Origin: Allacma fusca
Taxonomy: Eukaryota; Arthropoda; Collembola; Symphypleona; Sminthuridae
Length of the DNA stretch: 64,000 nt
Direction of reading: 5' to 3'
Assembly: GCA_947179485.1 (NCBI GenBank)
Contig: OX359249.1
Span: 45,893,415 to 45,957,414, forward strand
A program made the position numbers and the translations under genes. Numbering within the stretch: position 1 is the first letter of the stretch; the number at the start of each line of letters is the position of its first letter. The notes beneath the pieces are model-generated. The model worked only from the letters and a program-made list of their open reading frames with translations, was not told the DNA's origin and ran no database searches. Shown piece by piece: positions 11,519 to 23,362 of this stretch.

Positions 11519-14500
11519 CTACTCGCATAATGAATACCTCAACTGCTCAATGGCAAATCTCTTTGCAAACTTGGTAATCATCATATGACCTGGACTTATT
11601 AATGATAGAATCAAACTGAGCAGTAGGACTTTTCCAACCTGAAATTAAAAAAAAGAAGTTATAAAAACCAGCATGCAAATTCATCAAGGGCGTTCCTTCT
11701 GCAATGAAAAGTCTCACAGTGTCATAATTCTTGTCGGAGGAGAACATCCATAAGAATATTGGGTACTGCACAAACATCACTAATGCAACAATAGTTGTAA
11801 AAATTCCGTTGAGGCGATTGAAATGATCCGCAGGAAATCTGAAATAAGAAATGAACTATCTTTGAAATAAAGAGTATTTCGGAAAGGGGATCAGATTAAA
11901 TCATAAAATGTTGAGCTTACTCCTTCATCAACATAACTCTACTTCATTGGGAATACTTGCAGATTGTTGGAGGAACATATGTATATTACCTTAAACGAAT
12001 ATACGAGACGCAGCTGGAATGGACTAACGGTCTACAGATGGCAACCAGTACCATGGAAGCGTAAATTGCTGGCTTGTTGACAAACATCTTGCAGGTCATT
12101 AAAGCTGTCAAACACAATGTAGCCATAGCCGTAGAAAATGCTGGAGCTTGTATAGTTAACATTAACCTTTTGACAGGATCAGGATCTTTATACAAAAATT
12201 AACAAAATTGTATTCAAATGATTATTACTAGAAAAGTATTAGTGCATTTTAACTGTTTGCCGCTGGTCTATTCACGTCAATCTCACATTTTTGAGCAGCT
12301 TTGATCCTCAAATCAGTGAAAAGTCCGGTGAGTGGAGTAAAAAGTGGTCCAGTGAGCTGACAAATTCCCATCACTTGAGTGTAATGTGCCACTAAATATT
12401 TTTGAGAGGAAGATAGTAGCTTTTAAGTTCAGTTTTAAAGTTAGGACCGCGGAGGGACTAAAAAAATGTTGGATTCTTTGGCGTCAAAGAATTAATCAAT
12501 TCAAAAATTCTAACGGCTTGTTACCTTGATCAGAGTCAGGAGTGGACTTATACACCCAGGCATTGAAAGATAGAGAGTAGAAAAGTATCATGAAGAAGTT
12601 AATAAAATGCCATAGGACGTGCAGAGCAGCGGAGACACTCAGTAGTGAGGAACTCAGAGGAATCTCAATTTTCTTGCTGGCATCCAATCCAAGGTTAGGA
12701 TGTGTTTCTACGGAAACGGCCATGTCTCCATTGACTGGAAGTAAACAATAACTGTCCAGTTTCAAGAGCATCCTGAATTTTGATGCAGTCGGTATCTGTC
12801 TCTATTACGTTTACCTTCCGATTTTTTGTCTGGATTCAAACTCGTTGTTTCTTCGTTGATAGTTTTTGGATTGGGTCCGGCTTTGATATCCTCAGGGGAA
12901 CGTGTTTTGACATATTCCTTCACTTTCATAATAGGCATGAGAAAAGTTACAGGCAGAGTGAAAACTGACAGAACTGCCAAGGGCAGTGTAATTGCTCGGT
13001 ATGAAATTCCAGATGTGTAGAGATACTGTAAAGTTCAGTTTGTTTTCTTTCCTTTTTGTAGCAAAACTTCAAATGATATACTTAAAGGATATAGGCTTCA
13101 AGGTAGCGTACATACTATATTTAAAATCGACCTGTAGGAGAGTGAACACTGTTGCAGAAATAGAGAAAGCAGCCCCGTAAGCGAATAGGATTGTTGATCG
13201 TCTCGTGGGCCAGAGATTGATAAACTGGTAGCTGCAAAGCTTCAACTGATTTGTCCCCAGTGCAATTAAATTTAAAGCTGGCCACAGTAACCAGGACTCA
13301 TCTATTGATGAACATACTCTGATTTCGTTTCCACTCTTTCTTTTGGCTATAAAAAAAATCGTTATTTCGTACGGGGGAAAAGATTTTTATACCTCTGGTG
13401 GTGAAGACTAGACAGAAAAATCCCGTGAAGGTCATCACACTAAATCGCGACGGTAAGCAGGCGAAATCAAAGAATATAAATTTTGTGAAGTTGTTGGAGT
13501 ATGAAAATGATGCAATCATAAAATTACCTCCCTGAGATGCGAGTTGCCCAAAGTCCAAAGTAATCCAAAGAAAATCCGATGAAAACGGACGTGAGGCCAT
13601 ACATTGTGGCAGCGACTGTATAAATCAAAGTGAATGTATTGCCTTGTTCAGCGCATTTCAACGTCAGCTCCGTCACTTTCCTATTTCCCAGCTCCTCCAG
13701 CAGCTCCAAGTCCTTTGACAATTCCCAAAAATAAAAGTATGCACAAAATGAATTTTATGGATCCAAGTCCATCAGAAATCTGGGTTGTCAGGAATATGTC
13801 ATTCTTATGGAGGTAGTAATACGATTCTTAAACTTTCATGTTTACTATCTTCAATTTCGACCACGAACTCTTTGCTTCATTGATCCTCCTTTCCTTGGAC
13901 CTGTTGTTCAGTTGCAAAGAATTCTTTGGGGTTTACGAAGAAAAACTTGTTTTTTCCACCAAGACTGTGGAAACATTTTTTCAATCCAATTTTCTGGGAA
14001 AGTACTACACTTTCTGTATGGTTTCCAATACCCATGTGTATTTACATAAGTATGCTTTCACAACTTTAATGTGGAAAGAGCCGTTGTGTGCCTTACCTGT
14101 GTGGAATTTTTGAAAGCTTCGAGTGAGTGAGATGCTAACGGGGAGACAATATATTTATCTTCACGGACGAGTTCCTCGCTCAGTAAGTTTGTCGCCTCAG
14201 CAACATTGTTGACACATAAGTAGCTGAAATTTTGAAAAGTGCACTTTGCATACACATAAAGTTTTTCTCTGTGTTCTTTTCTCAAATTGCCACTAGATTC
14301 TTTCATGTGGACGATGTGATAAAAAAAAACTAATGTCGCCGGGTGAAAATTAAAAAACTTTTATGCTCTTTCTAAGTTGCAATGTACACTTTTCATCCTG
14401 AGTGACATATTTTTTGATTAATTGAATTTTATACGTGTACCTATTCATAACCTTTTATACTCACGTCTCCTCAAAAAAAGAAATGTACCGTCGGAGTACT

Positions 14501-15177
14501 CAAGGAATCAAGAGCTTGTGAGTTTCGCTCCCAGATTTAAAAAATTAATTTGTGGGCTTACTACACACAAGTACACTCTTCCTACCAATAATAATTAATC
14601 TTTGTCATAAATTTAATTTGGAACTTCCCAAAGTTCCCAGCTCGCCCATCGATTGATTAGTCCTTTATTTTAGTATTTGCCCAGCACCTAGTGCGCCGCA
14701 ACTCATTCCATAATAGACGAAACAATCAGGGAACTAAACTGTGGAAAAACAAGTAACTGGGCGTGCTCTCATGCTAATCCAACTTGGGCTACAAGGGAAG
14801 ATTGAGAGGCTTAATTGTAATATGCGGTAACGTGTAGCACACTGAAACCGTAAACATGTCCGTGTAAGGATTAGATCCCGTCGTCATCAATATGCCTCAA
14901 CTAATTAAAAGCTGATCCGTCTTATTTCAAAAGCTAGAGATTTCCGCGAAAATAGTGAGGTGGGACAGAAACCAACTAATTTAACTCCTACACTTTGTGG
15001 GAATCAATGGGGATCAAATGAAAATGCTGATTTCGGTGAAAGCAGGAAAGTTCACCTGTAAACTCCTTCCTCTTGTAAGATGTACAGTAGGTTTGCCCAT
15101 CCAAAAACGATACCGCTAAATATAATTGACTCAGTTAATCCGATGATTAAAAGGGCTATCCTCCTCCACTGCTCCAT
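11519..15177 (-). CDS. SLC43-like MFS amino-acid transporter (LAT3/LAT4 type), 11 exons, 553 aa
   Basis: A plasma-membrane facilitator; SLC43 members carry large neutral amino acids without sodium, and that substrate is inferred. Exons: 15177-15056, 14223-14097, 13712-13528, 13439-13393, 13316-13132, 13025-12815, 12734-12525, 12391-12254, 12185-11990, 11838-11718, 11638-11519. Phases agree throughout. Family marks are VFGWANLLYILQEEGVYSYLC in TM1 and its loop, the Cys-x2-Gln loop then FTLIYTVAATMYG (TM2), DYFGLWATR, NLIALGTNQ, LWPTRRSTILFAYGAAF, a long cytoplasmic loop (about 255-310), MGICQLTGPLF, and RFPADHFNRLNGI before the last helices. TM12 is VLLLSLILSLI in the last exon. Length equals the usual 550-570 aa. 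The ATG has an in-frame stop just upstream. Donors of introns 5 (GTCGAT) and 8 (GTTAAA) are weak but demanded by frame and similarity. The exon 3 acceptor could shift by a few codons. Confidence 0.88.
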
Positions 15178-15186
15178 TGAGTTTCA

Positions 15187-15590
15187 GGATGATGTAACCT
15201 TCGAAAATAATACAAACTTTCTACATACAAGTTTAGAAATTCTTGGAATATATGCATATCAAATCTTTAGAATTTTTTTTAAAGTTTATCCCCTCGTTGG
15301 TTTACTTTACACAAAACCTGCAATATGAAAACTGGATAAATTTTATTGATTTGATTCATACCCATACAAGTTTATAACTAGAACTATTTTTCTAGAGCTA
15401 TTGCTAAATTAGTTAATCGCCATTCAGGCACCTGACAATGGCTGGTACAAGTTGGTAAACAATATGTGAACAAAATAACTTTATAATGTCTATTATACTG
15501 AATTTCATTCATTAAAACGGCTGCTTTTAAATAAACAAACTCTGCTAATTTAATGTAGAAATAACTTGGAATACATTTTTGCCTGTTACT
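15187..15590. other. Upstream region of the transporter gene
   Basis: AT-rich 5' flank between the transporter start codon and a LINE insertion. No clear TATA box stands out from the general AT-richness. The open frame at 15080-15328 is the antisense of exon 1. Confidence 0.4.
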
Positions 15591-15601
15591 ATAACTCGTA
15601 A
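15591..15601. repeat. Left target-site duplication (ATAACTCGTAA) of the LINE
   Basis: The 11-mer ATAACTCGTAA is repeated exactly at 15990-16000, bracketing the LINE fragment. Confidence 0.82.
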
Positions 15602-15886
15602 CAATACAGCTACCTCAGGACTAACGTCAACTTAAGTGCTAAAAGGATAATTGCGAAACTCAGAAATAGTCCCCATAGAATATACTACAAGTGCAAAATA
15701 AATTTTTCTCACGACGAATGCAAACTATGCTTAAACGATAAGATATGCGATATCTACCATCTCTTTATTGAATGTAAACAATTTAATTCCCACAGGGGAA
15801 AATTCTTGGGAAATTATATTAAAGATATAGAAAGGAAGAATTTCTATTCTCTGTTCAAAATCCAGAATAAAGAACATCTGTACTAA
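15602..15886 (+). pseudogene. LINE ORF2 C-terminal fragment with zinc-knuckle-like Cys-His motif
   Basis: Frame is open from the truncation point to TAA. It carries LRTNVNLSAKRIIAKLRNSP then CKLC, seven more residues, a Cys, and DIYHLFIEC. This matches the C-terminal C-x2-C...H-x4-C arrangement found after the reverse transcriptase in many LINE ORF2 proteins. No reverse transcriptase or endonuclease domain remains, so it is not functional. Confidence 0.8.
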
Positions 15887-15989
15887 ATTGTTAACTTCAT
15901 CAAATGTTGTATAAAATAATACATGATAAAACTAATTGTAATGTTATGGGCGAGACCCGAAAGACATAAAATGAAATAAATTGAATTGA
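15602..15989 (+). mobile_element. 5'-truncated non-LTR retrotransposon (LINE), 388 bp
   Basis: The insert contains the last 94 codons of a LINE ORF2, a stop at 15884-15886, a short 3' UTR and a tail ending in ATAAATTGAATTGAA. An exact 11-bp target-site duplication bounds it. Severe 5' truncation with an intact 3' end is the normal product of target-primed reverse transcription. The short simple tail resembles those of Jockey/CR1-like elements rather than poly(A). It lies about 420 bp upstream of the transporter start codon, so it may sit in or near that promoter. Confidence 0.85.
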
Positions 15990-16000
15990 ATAACTCGTAA
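15990..16000. repeat. Right target-site duplication (ATAACTCGTAA) of the LINE
   Basis: Exact copy of 15591-15601, directly after the TTGAA-type tail. Confidence 0.82.
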
Positions 16001-19000
16001 AAATCAGTCATCATAGTATACTGCTTGTGGTTATTTTAAATATTCTATTATTATAGACTAGAAACAGAACGATTTTCTGTACAGATATCCACTACAATTT
16101 CGTACACGCCTATGTATGTATATCTATTTTTCATACGTTGGGATTCTCTGGCTCCACATTAATACTAAAATCACGTTTTAGTGGAATTACATAGAAACCA
16201 TGGTAAGTGCATTTCATTCTGAATGCGACAAATGGACTCAGTGTAGATTGCATGCGGGATCTCAGAATTATTCCGATTTCCTGTATGCACCACCCATTGG
16301 ATCCTGAACTCCATTAGAAGTTCCCTTAGGTAATATTTCACGAATTCCCTTTCCTGCAAAGGGAACCGCAAAATCTATAAGGAGATCATTTTTCCTCAAT
16401 AATAGCCTCCATATAACTGTTTTTCTTCTTTTATTACAAAACAAAACCGATTTTTCCTCCGCATGTCATCAACACCCGTCACCAGCGTCGGGAGAAACTA
16501 GGCTGGGGGAAAGTTTTGAACGGCTCATGGAACGATTAGAATCTACCTTTTCAAGATAGAATACCAGTAATGGAATTTTATCTCTTTCCTCTCATATGTA
16601 CGTATCTCCATAGTCATTACATTTTTTCCTACATAACAATTCCTTGGGAAATACCGTTTACCAGGAAAATGCGTCCCTCCCAAGTTTTCCAAACCCAGGG
16701 GTTCGTTTACTTTTTCTTTGAAGTTCCTCAGAGGATTAGTGCATTTTAATCTGATAGAGAATTCTTAGTGTGAATAAATTCATAATGCTAAACCTACAAA
16801 TAAAATTGGGACACAATACATATTAGTCAATATCGGAAATTCCGTTTTGTCTCCAGTCCTAAGAATTTCTCAAGTACTGGAATGAATTCCCCTGTGGGTA
16901 ATCTTATTGGAGAAGGAAAAACCTGATAAGAAAATAAATTGAACTGGGTTTAAGCAGTTGCTACTTATTGTTAGTTTATACACAAACCTCCTAAACTTGT
17001 ACGAATTTTGTGAACGCTAGAATTTGAAAACTAAAGATGTTACATGTACCGGGACGTCAGGAATCTACAAATCCGGAAAGTGCCTTGTAAAGAGTTAAAC
17101 CAGAAGACAGAGAAACGTCCCAAACTGTTTTCCCGTTCAATAAGAAATTCAATCTTGATTTTATGAGTCTTCTCCTACAGTATCATGTACTTTTGCAAAC
17201 GTCAGCTCGAAGTAGATTATTTACCTAGTGCTTTTGTTTTAACCCGGAGGAAGACGACTCTACCAATGAAGATGAAATGTAGCCCTTCCAGTTTTATGAC
17301 TCATTATTCAGCTCTGTTTTAGATTAAATAGGTCAGAGAGTTAAAAGCACAACCAGCACTCTCAACGAACTCGAGTGATGTGAGGTTCAATAGCATCAGA
17401 GAAATCGTGTGATGGATAATTTATTCTCTTATCTGAGTATGAACTGGAAATGTAGAAGTGCACATTTATTCAAAATTCCCCGAGTTCAAGCTCCTCGGTT
17501 TGCAATTTCTCCCAGTACAGTTATCATTTAATTATTATTACATAGGGAAGTGTGAAGTGCCAAGGTCAGTCGAAGAATAAATGATTTATGCAAAGTTAAA
17601 TGTGCTTTGATGTCAATTACAGAAAATGAATTACAATGCAATCACTCATCAACCTTTGATCTTAGATTCTTGTTAACATCAAACATCCAACATTTATTCC
17701 CAATGTTTACAGTATAACTTTTTACACATTTAATAAAATATCTCCATCACGCCTTCCCTCCCAAAAGATAATAATATCATGTGACTACTTCGTAAAACCT
17801 ACATACGTAATAACATTTATCCCATGAGGAGGAAGCAGGAAATATACCTTTGAATTCCAATCTCTGACTGAGCGTGACAAACAGAAAGAATTTCTACCGA
17901 TAGCTGGAAACTCCGATCCGTCGTAACAGGGAAACTACAAAATCAATAATTACTTAAATGCATACTACTAAAACCATCTTCAAGACTACATCATTACTTT
18001 TATTTTTTTTATACGGATGCCCTTAACACCCATAAATCAATTAGCAAACAATAAAATCAGTTACAAACACTCACACAATGTATAAATACTGTGTGCCCAG
18101 CTGGATACAAAACGTATTTCCCAATGTACATTAACTATAGATTAATTTCCACGTGATATAATGTCAGGTCAGCCAGTGGAGTGAGAGACGACAAGATTAT
18201 GCATTTGTAACAATGTGCCACATTGAAGTAGTACACGGCACGGAGAACACGACATAGCACATGCATTTACGGTACATGTATGGAGATACTCATATAATTA
18301 TCCACTATGAACTACAACTACAGTGAACATCAGCAAATTTTTTTTCTTCCAAATGACAATCAACACTATTGGATTCAACATATAGAATATCTATGTACAA
18401 CATCATTACACATCATCTACAAACATTTAATTATCAATTGGGCCAGGAAATCAGACTATTTTACTACCAATCGGGTTTAAAATACATACAAGTATACTTG
18501 GAAATACCATTAATACTCAAGTCCGTTATCTCCATCCTTGAATGAGATAAGGGGCCGCTGAGGCTGAGGTAGCATAGGAAGTACGGATATAACAATAATT
18601 TAGTTAGTCTCGGTTTAGCAAAAATTCAGAACAGAATGCTTCAGCATTGCAAACTCCCACAAGAAGGTCCCTGACTGCCCTTCTCCACGTCTCCTAGCAA
18701 ATTATAAAAATAGTCCTTCTTGCTCAGTTTCAATTCCAGTTATGTATTATACACTGATTTGGCATTTCTCGAAATAGCTGTAGGTCAGTACTATGAATGA
18801 AGGTAGGAAGAATAACTTGAATGAGTAAAAGTGTAAGGGGATGCTCAGGTCCTGCTAATATTTTAAGTCAAATTTAATAATATTAAAAATTCGAGGAGAT
18901 TAAAAGACTCTGGAATTTTGTAAACACAAATTACATTATTTTCAGCACCCTGGATTCAACCTTCGGTAGTAGCACACTTCGCACTCCACCATGCTTCAAA

Positions 19001-20981
19001 TTAACTAACTTTGAATTAATACATTCATTTTTATTAATCAGATTTACGTTCCCTTTTTTATCAACCTTCTGCCTCCATTGTTAATTCGGAAACGTTTGTG
19101 CACTACTTTCCTTTGCAGTAGATGAAGTATTTAAATTCCTAATTAAAACGTCGGACTATTTTACCCACAACATGTTACAATATATATATATATATAATTA
19201 TATATAGATACACATAGAAAACATCTCACAAAAAATTTTCACTCACTTTGTGAGCGGGGTACAACATGAATAGTAAACTTACATTGAGATACGATTTTGG
19301 AAAAGGATATTTCTATACGATTAGCTACCTTTTAATCACACTTCATTGCAATATAATTTGTTACAGTGGTTTTGTTTCTGCGGGTTTTTAACCTCCAGCC
19401 CAGCTATGTACATCTACACATTTAATAAGGTACGTACAGATACGTTATGTTGATGTATGTACATATACTAGATGAACTCACAGAATTTAATTGTGCTGTT
19501 TAGTCTCTCGCTATAGGTAAAGCCTGGTCAGGTCAAGTTCCTCTTAGGTTATTGGATAGCGTAGCATACCTTACAAAATGATTTCCGCAATTTCTGATTT
19601 CGTGCACTGTGATTTTTAGTCAACTAATAAATTACTCTTTAAATATGTCTCCCCCACTTTTTACATAGTAATGTCCACATTAAAAATACCTCCTATCCAT
19701 GCACACTTCATCAACGGCATGTGACATGTATAACATTTACATACATAGTTCGCTTCATATTAGGTACTTGATAGTATTCTTAGAAATATTTCGATGAGAT
19801 CTATTGTATCGGTATGATAGTTACAGTATAGTAGCTTACCTGCACACGCATAACGAACTGGGAATCATGCGTGTGGGCCAGGTGTGATAAATTAATTAGT
19901 AATCTTGTACAAGAAATGGTAAAATGATGTGCATGAGACTCATGCACTCAAAGTAAGAAACGATACCGTCAGTACCAAAACAATTATTTATGGTATAAAA
20001 TGAAAAATGAAGTGACAAATATACATATATAGTGAAATGACCTTCCAGTACATATTAAGTTTAGAATAATTACAGAGTGAAGCACATAGTAATAGTTAAG
20101 TATCACAAAAAATTAAAATACATCCCGCGCCGACATAATGGTTTAATTGTAAGTATCATCATACCCCTGCGGTAGGCCCTCCATCAGAGAACACACCGGT
20201 TACTATGCATAATTATGTATTTACAAGAACTAGCATTAGTGCTCTAGCCTACAATATCCACATCATTCATCTCCTGCGGAGGAGGCTGATAATTTTTCAG
20301 TAATACAAAAACTAGGAATATGTTTAAAGCTAGCATGATTTCCAAATATTTGCAATTCCACTGACAGACTCGTGAGGTTCCTATGACATCAAGTACATAC
20401 ATACATATACATACGAATGCTTATCACCCCCAATTGCAACACTCATGTCTAGGGACTTGATATCCTTAGCGCTTTCAATACCTTTCCTAAAACTCATTAC
20501 GTCTGATTCACCGAATTAATATTTCTCGGAAAGACCCTTTGAAGTTGTGATATATTATTCTGGTTAGAATTGAAACGAGACTTGTTCCACTAATTTGAAT
20601 GTGTTTTCACTCAAATCACTCCACTTAACTAAATTCATACTTTCCTGATTTCAACTGAAGAGTGACTGTTCGGATTCACATTGCATTAATACTAGCTAAA
20701 GTTAATATCCTGTTGATGGAACTGTAAATAATTACTTATAATAAAGTTAGCCCACTAATCATTCTTACAAATGGTTATTCAAACTGTGTTGAACTCGCAC
20801 ACGTTCAAATTCGGAATTCTGATGATAAAACTAGTTCTTCCATCTCTCAGTCAGGATATGAAGTCATCAGCTCATTGCACATTGTCCACTGTCCATTAAA
20901 ATAGTTTCCTTTGAGTGTCGAGCCTTTAGGGGAAAAGCTTGGGAAACGGATTTGGGAGTGAATAGACTGGAAATACTCGGG
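16001..20981. other. Intergenic region between the transporter and receptor genes
   Basis: About 5 kb without a recognisable coding exon on either strand. The distal 3' UTR of the receptor may extend into its right part. It holds a TA microsatellite at 19180-19205. I looked specifically for a second receptor 3' exon (TM6-TM7) and saw none. Confidence 0.45.
19180..19205. repeat. TA microsatellite
   Basis: Nearly pure (TA)n interrupted by a single AATTA step. Confidence 0.85.
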
Positions 20982-20987
20982 TTTAAT
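20982..20987 (-). terminator. Weak candidate poly(A) signal (ATTAAA) of the receptor gene
   Basis: ATTAAA on the minus strand about 140 nt after the receptor stop codon. No AATAAA was seen closer, and a longer 3' UTR is equally possible. Confidence 0.22.
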
Positions 20988-21128
20988 TTCTATGCAATTT
21001 GTTCGGTGGAAGTGGCTTTCGTGACATGTGAGTTGCTATGAAGGGGAAGTTGTTGTGAAACAAATTGTTATCCCTCTCTCTCTTTCGGAAAAAGCAGATT
21101 CAGTACCTTCAATCATGTTTTGATTTGG

Positions 21129-21722
21129 CTACACCACGCTGTTTGCCCTAATCATGGACTTTTTGTTGTTGGTATGTTGGATGATGTGGGCCGTGGGAGG
21201 AAGTGTACCATCAGTACTCATCTGTCTCTTGGGTGGGTAGTAAGGACCAGAAGCGGCTCGGAGAGCCGCAGGATGTCTTGTTCCACTACCACCCCCGCCA
21301 GCAAAGATCATCATGCCATTCTTCTCTGACATTTGACGAACTCGAACAGAATCGCCATTATGTTTACCATAAGTGGACTTGACACTGGACGTAGGAAGTG
21401 TAGAGGAAGTAGTAAATGTGGATTGTCGGCTCAGATGCCGACAGAGCCAACGGGACCGTCGGGAGGAAGATCCGAGAGGACAGCCGAGGACTCTGAAGAA
21501 AGCTTCCCGAAATTTTGAGCTCATTACATTGTACAGAATGGGGTTGATGGCCGAGTTGAAATAGAGCATCACTCTGCACATGTACAAAATATTGTAGTAC
21601 AACTCCTGGCCCATGTTCTTGGTTGACGTGGCTGGTGCGAGAATAATGTACAGTGAGAAAATCCGAAATGGCAGGAGGCAGATGAAGAAAAAGAAAACAA
21701 CCGTCGCCAGCATTATAACAAC
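21129..21722 (-). CDS. ETHR: ETHR-like receptor, coding exon 4: TM6, TM7 and C-terminal tail
   Basis: The acceptor is TTTTTTCTAG and the exon begins in phase 0 with VVIMLATVV. It encodes residues 329-525. TM6 carries CLLPFR, TM7 LNSA-type FNSAINPILYN, helix 8 SSKFREAFFRVLGC with a possible palmitoylation Cys409. The roughly 115-residue tail is rich in Ser, Thr, Arg and Gly, including a GGGGSG run, and offers many phosphorylation sites. It stops at TAG 21131-21129. In flies and moths two alternative exons of this type make receptor forms A and B; only this one was seen here. Confidence 0.85.
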   Translation of the reverse strand, partial: VVIMLATVVFFFFICLLPFRIFSLYIILAPATSTKNMGQELYYNILYMCRVMLYFNSAINPILYNVMSSKFREAFFRVLGCPLGSSSRRSRWLCRHLSRQSTFTTSSTLPTSSVKSTYGKHNGDSVRVRQMSEKNGMMIFAGGGGSGTRHPAALRAASGPYYPPKRQMSTDGTLPPTAHIIQHTNNKKSMIRANSVV

Positions 21723-23327
21723 CTAGAAAAAACAATAACAGAATGCCATCAAGGCAATTCTAGTTTCTAGTCAATCACTCAACTCATTCCTCATGCTCCC
21801 TTAAATACTTGCTTGTCAGCTCCCTCCCTACAGTCAGAGCCTTGGTGGTTGGTCGGAGTCTCACAACTTTCAACGCCCGTCTCTCACTCAGTCATACCGA
21901 GCACACATAAAAAAGTCATATCTTTTGCAACAGTTTGGCAAAAAAATATGCCCTTTCTACTTAGCCCCCACCAGTTTATTTAATGAGATCAAAGGGTAGG
22001 TTAAAGAAAAAAAAACTTCCAGGAAAAGCAAAACTCCATCATATTTTCCCACGGAGAGTGTTGTAGTTACATGCAAGGACGGAGTCACATGAAAGCAATG
22101 TTTATTCAAGACATTTTATGCCTACTCAATTTTCTAAACACTTTCACTCATTTTTTAAGTGCTCTAAGCTGATCCCACTTGGTTCGTTACACCTTGTACC
22201 ATTAGGACCACATTAGTACCACTACTGACTGGGAGTGTGCACTGTACAAAAAATGAGCAATGATGATTTTTCCTCTCCTTTTTAAGTTATGCTAATCATG
22301 TTACTCAGTGCATGTTATAAACAACTTTTTTGAAAATTTACTACCACCAAGCTCATACTTGACTGCCCAGTGATTTTATTAGATATTTATTTTATAGCTT
22401 GTAGTATTATTGTAGTAATGTTTTATTGTATCTTGGTAATATTTTATTAGATATTTATTTCATGATCCATATACTCTCAGCTAAAATAGGATGGATGTAT
22501 ATTATGTACATACATCATTCAAATAAAAAAAAACTCCTGGTAGAAACTTATCTCCTATATAAAGAGACCACCAAACAAGACTCCAGGAAGGCATAAGATT
22601 GTTCTCTTTGTTGCTCTCAAAACATGATACGTGATACGTGTAAGTCAGGAGATATGTATGTATTGCATGGGTGTTGGGGTACGATGTGCAGAGAGGTGAA
22701 AGCACATTTCTGTCTTTCGCATGTATGTGTCAAGTGTTCTTTCTATTCTGTGAGTCATTCCATAAGTTTTGTGGACTTTAGAGACGTTTATATGGAATTC
22801 TCGAGTCGTAAAAAAAGACAGTAATATGCTTTGGATGAAGAACTAGCTCATAAATTATTTCAAGCCTACTTTCACTGAACCAATGTGTTGTGGTAGTTGG
22901 TAGTCGTGTGTAGCAAAATACTTTCTTTTACTTAGTTGTAGGTATACTAAATATATCCTAGAGCTTTTCCCCCTCACAATCCCCATATACTTGGTATGAG
23001 ACGACCATCATGACTTTAAAACTTCTTTGCAGGGAAATCAGTACGAAAAAATGTCAACTCCGGGAGACGGGGTACTACCAAGAGAACAGTTTTTAGGTAA
23101 ATTCGATCATGCTTGGAGCATAAAAAATAGTCGGTACTCTTTTCAGCATTTTTAAAAGTTTATCGTGAAAGCCTGAGATTACACAAAAATAACATTACAG
23201 TTGGTTATTGAGATTTTAATGGTCTGTACTTTTAGCATAAAATTTATATACAAGAAAACTCATCTTGTCCTCTTCTCAGACGTCTTCACATGTGACTAAT
23301 CGTAATATTAAAATGTGACTCAGTCAA

Positions 23328-23362
<35 letters not shown>

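Noticed and set aside
13298..13600. 100-codon minus-strand open frame as a single exon
   Set aside because: It runs through transporter intron 3 and parts of exons 3 and 4 in mixed frames; the spliced model matches the SLC43 family instead.
21333..21564. Plus-strand frames of 61-63 codons rich in Arg
   Set aside because: They are antisense to the receptor tail exon and have no independent support.
22502..22705. Possible alternative receptor 3' exon in intron 3
   Set aside because: The minus-strand peptide lacks CLLPFR, NPILYN or any helix pattern of TM6-TM7.
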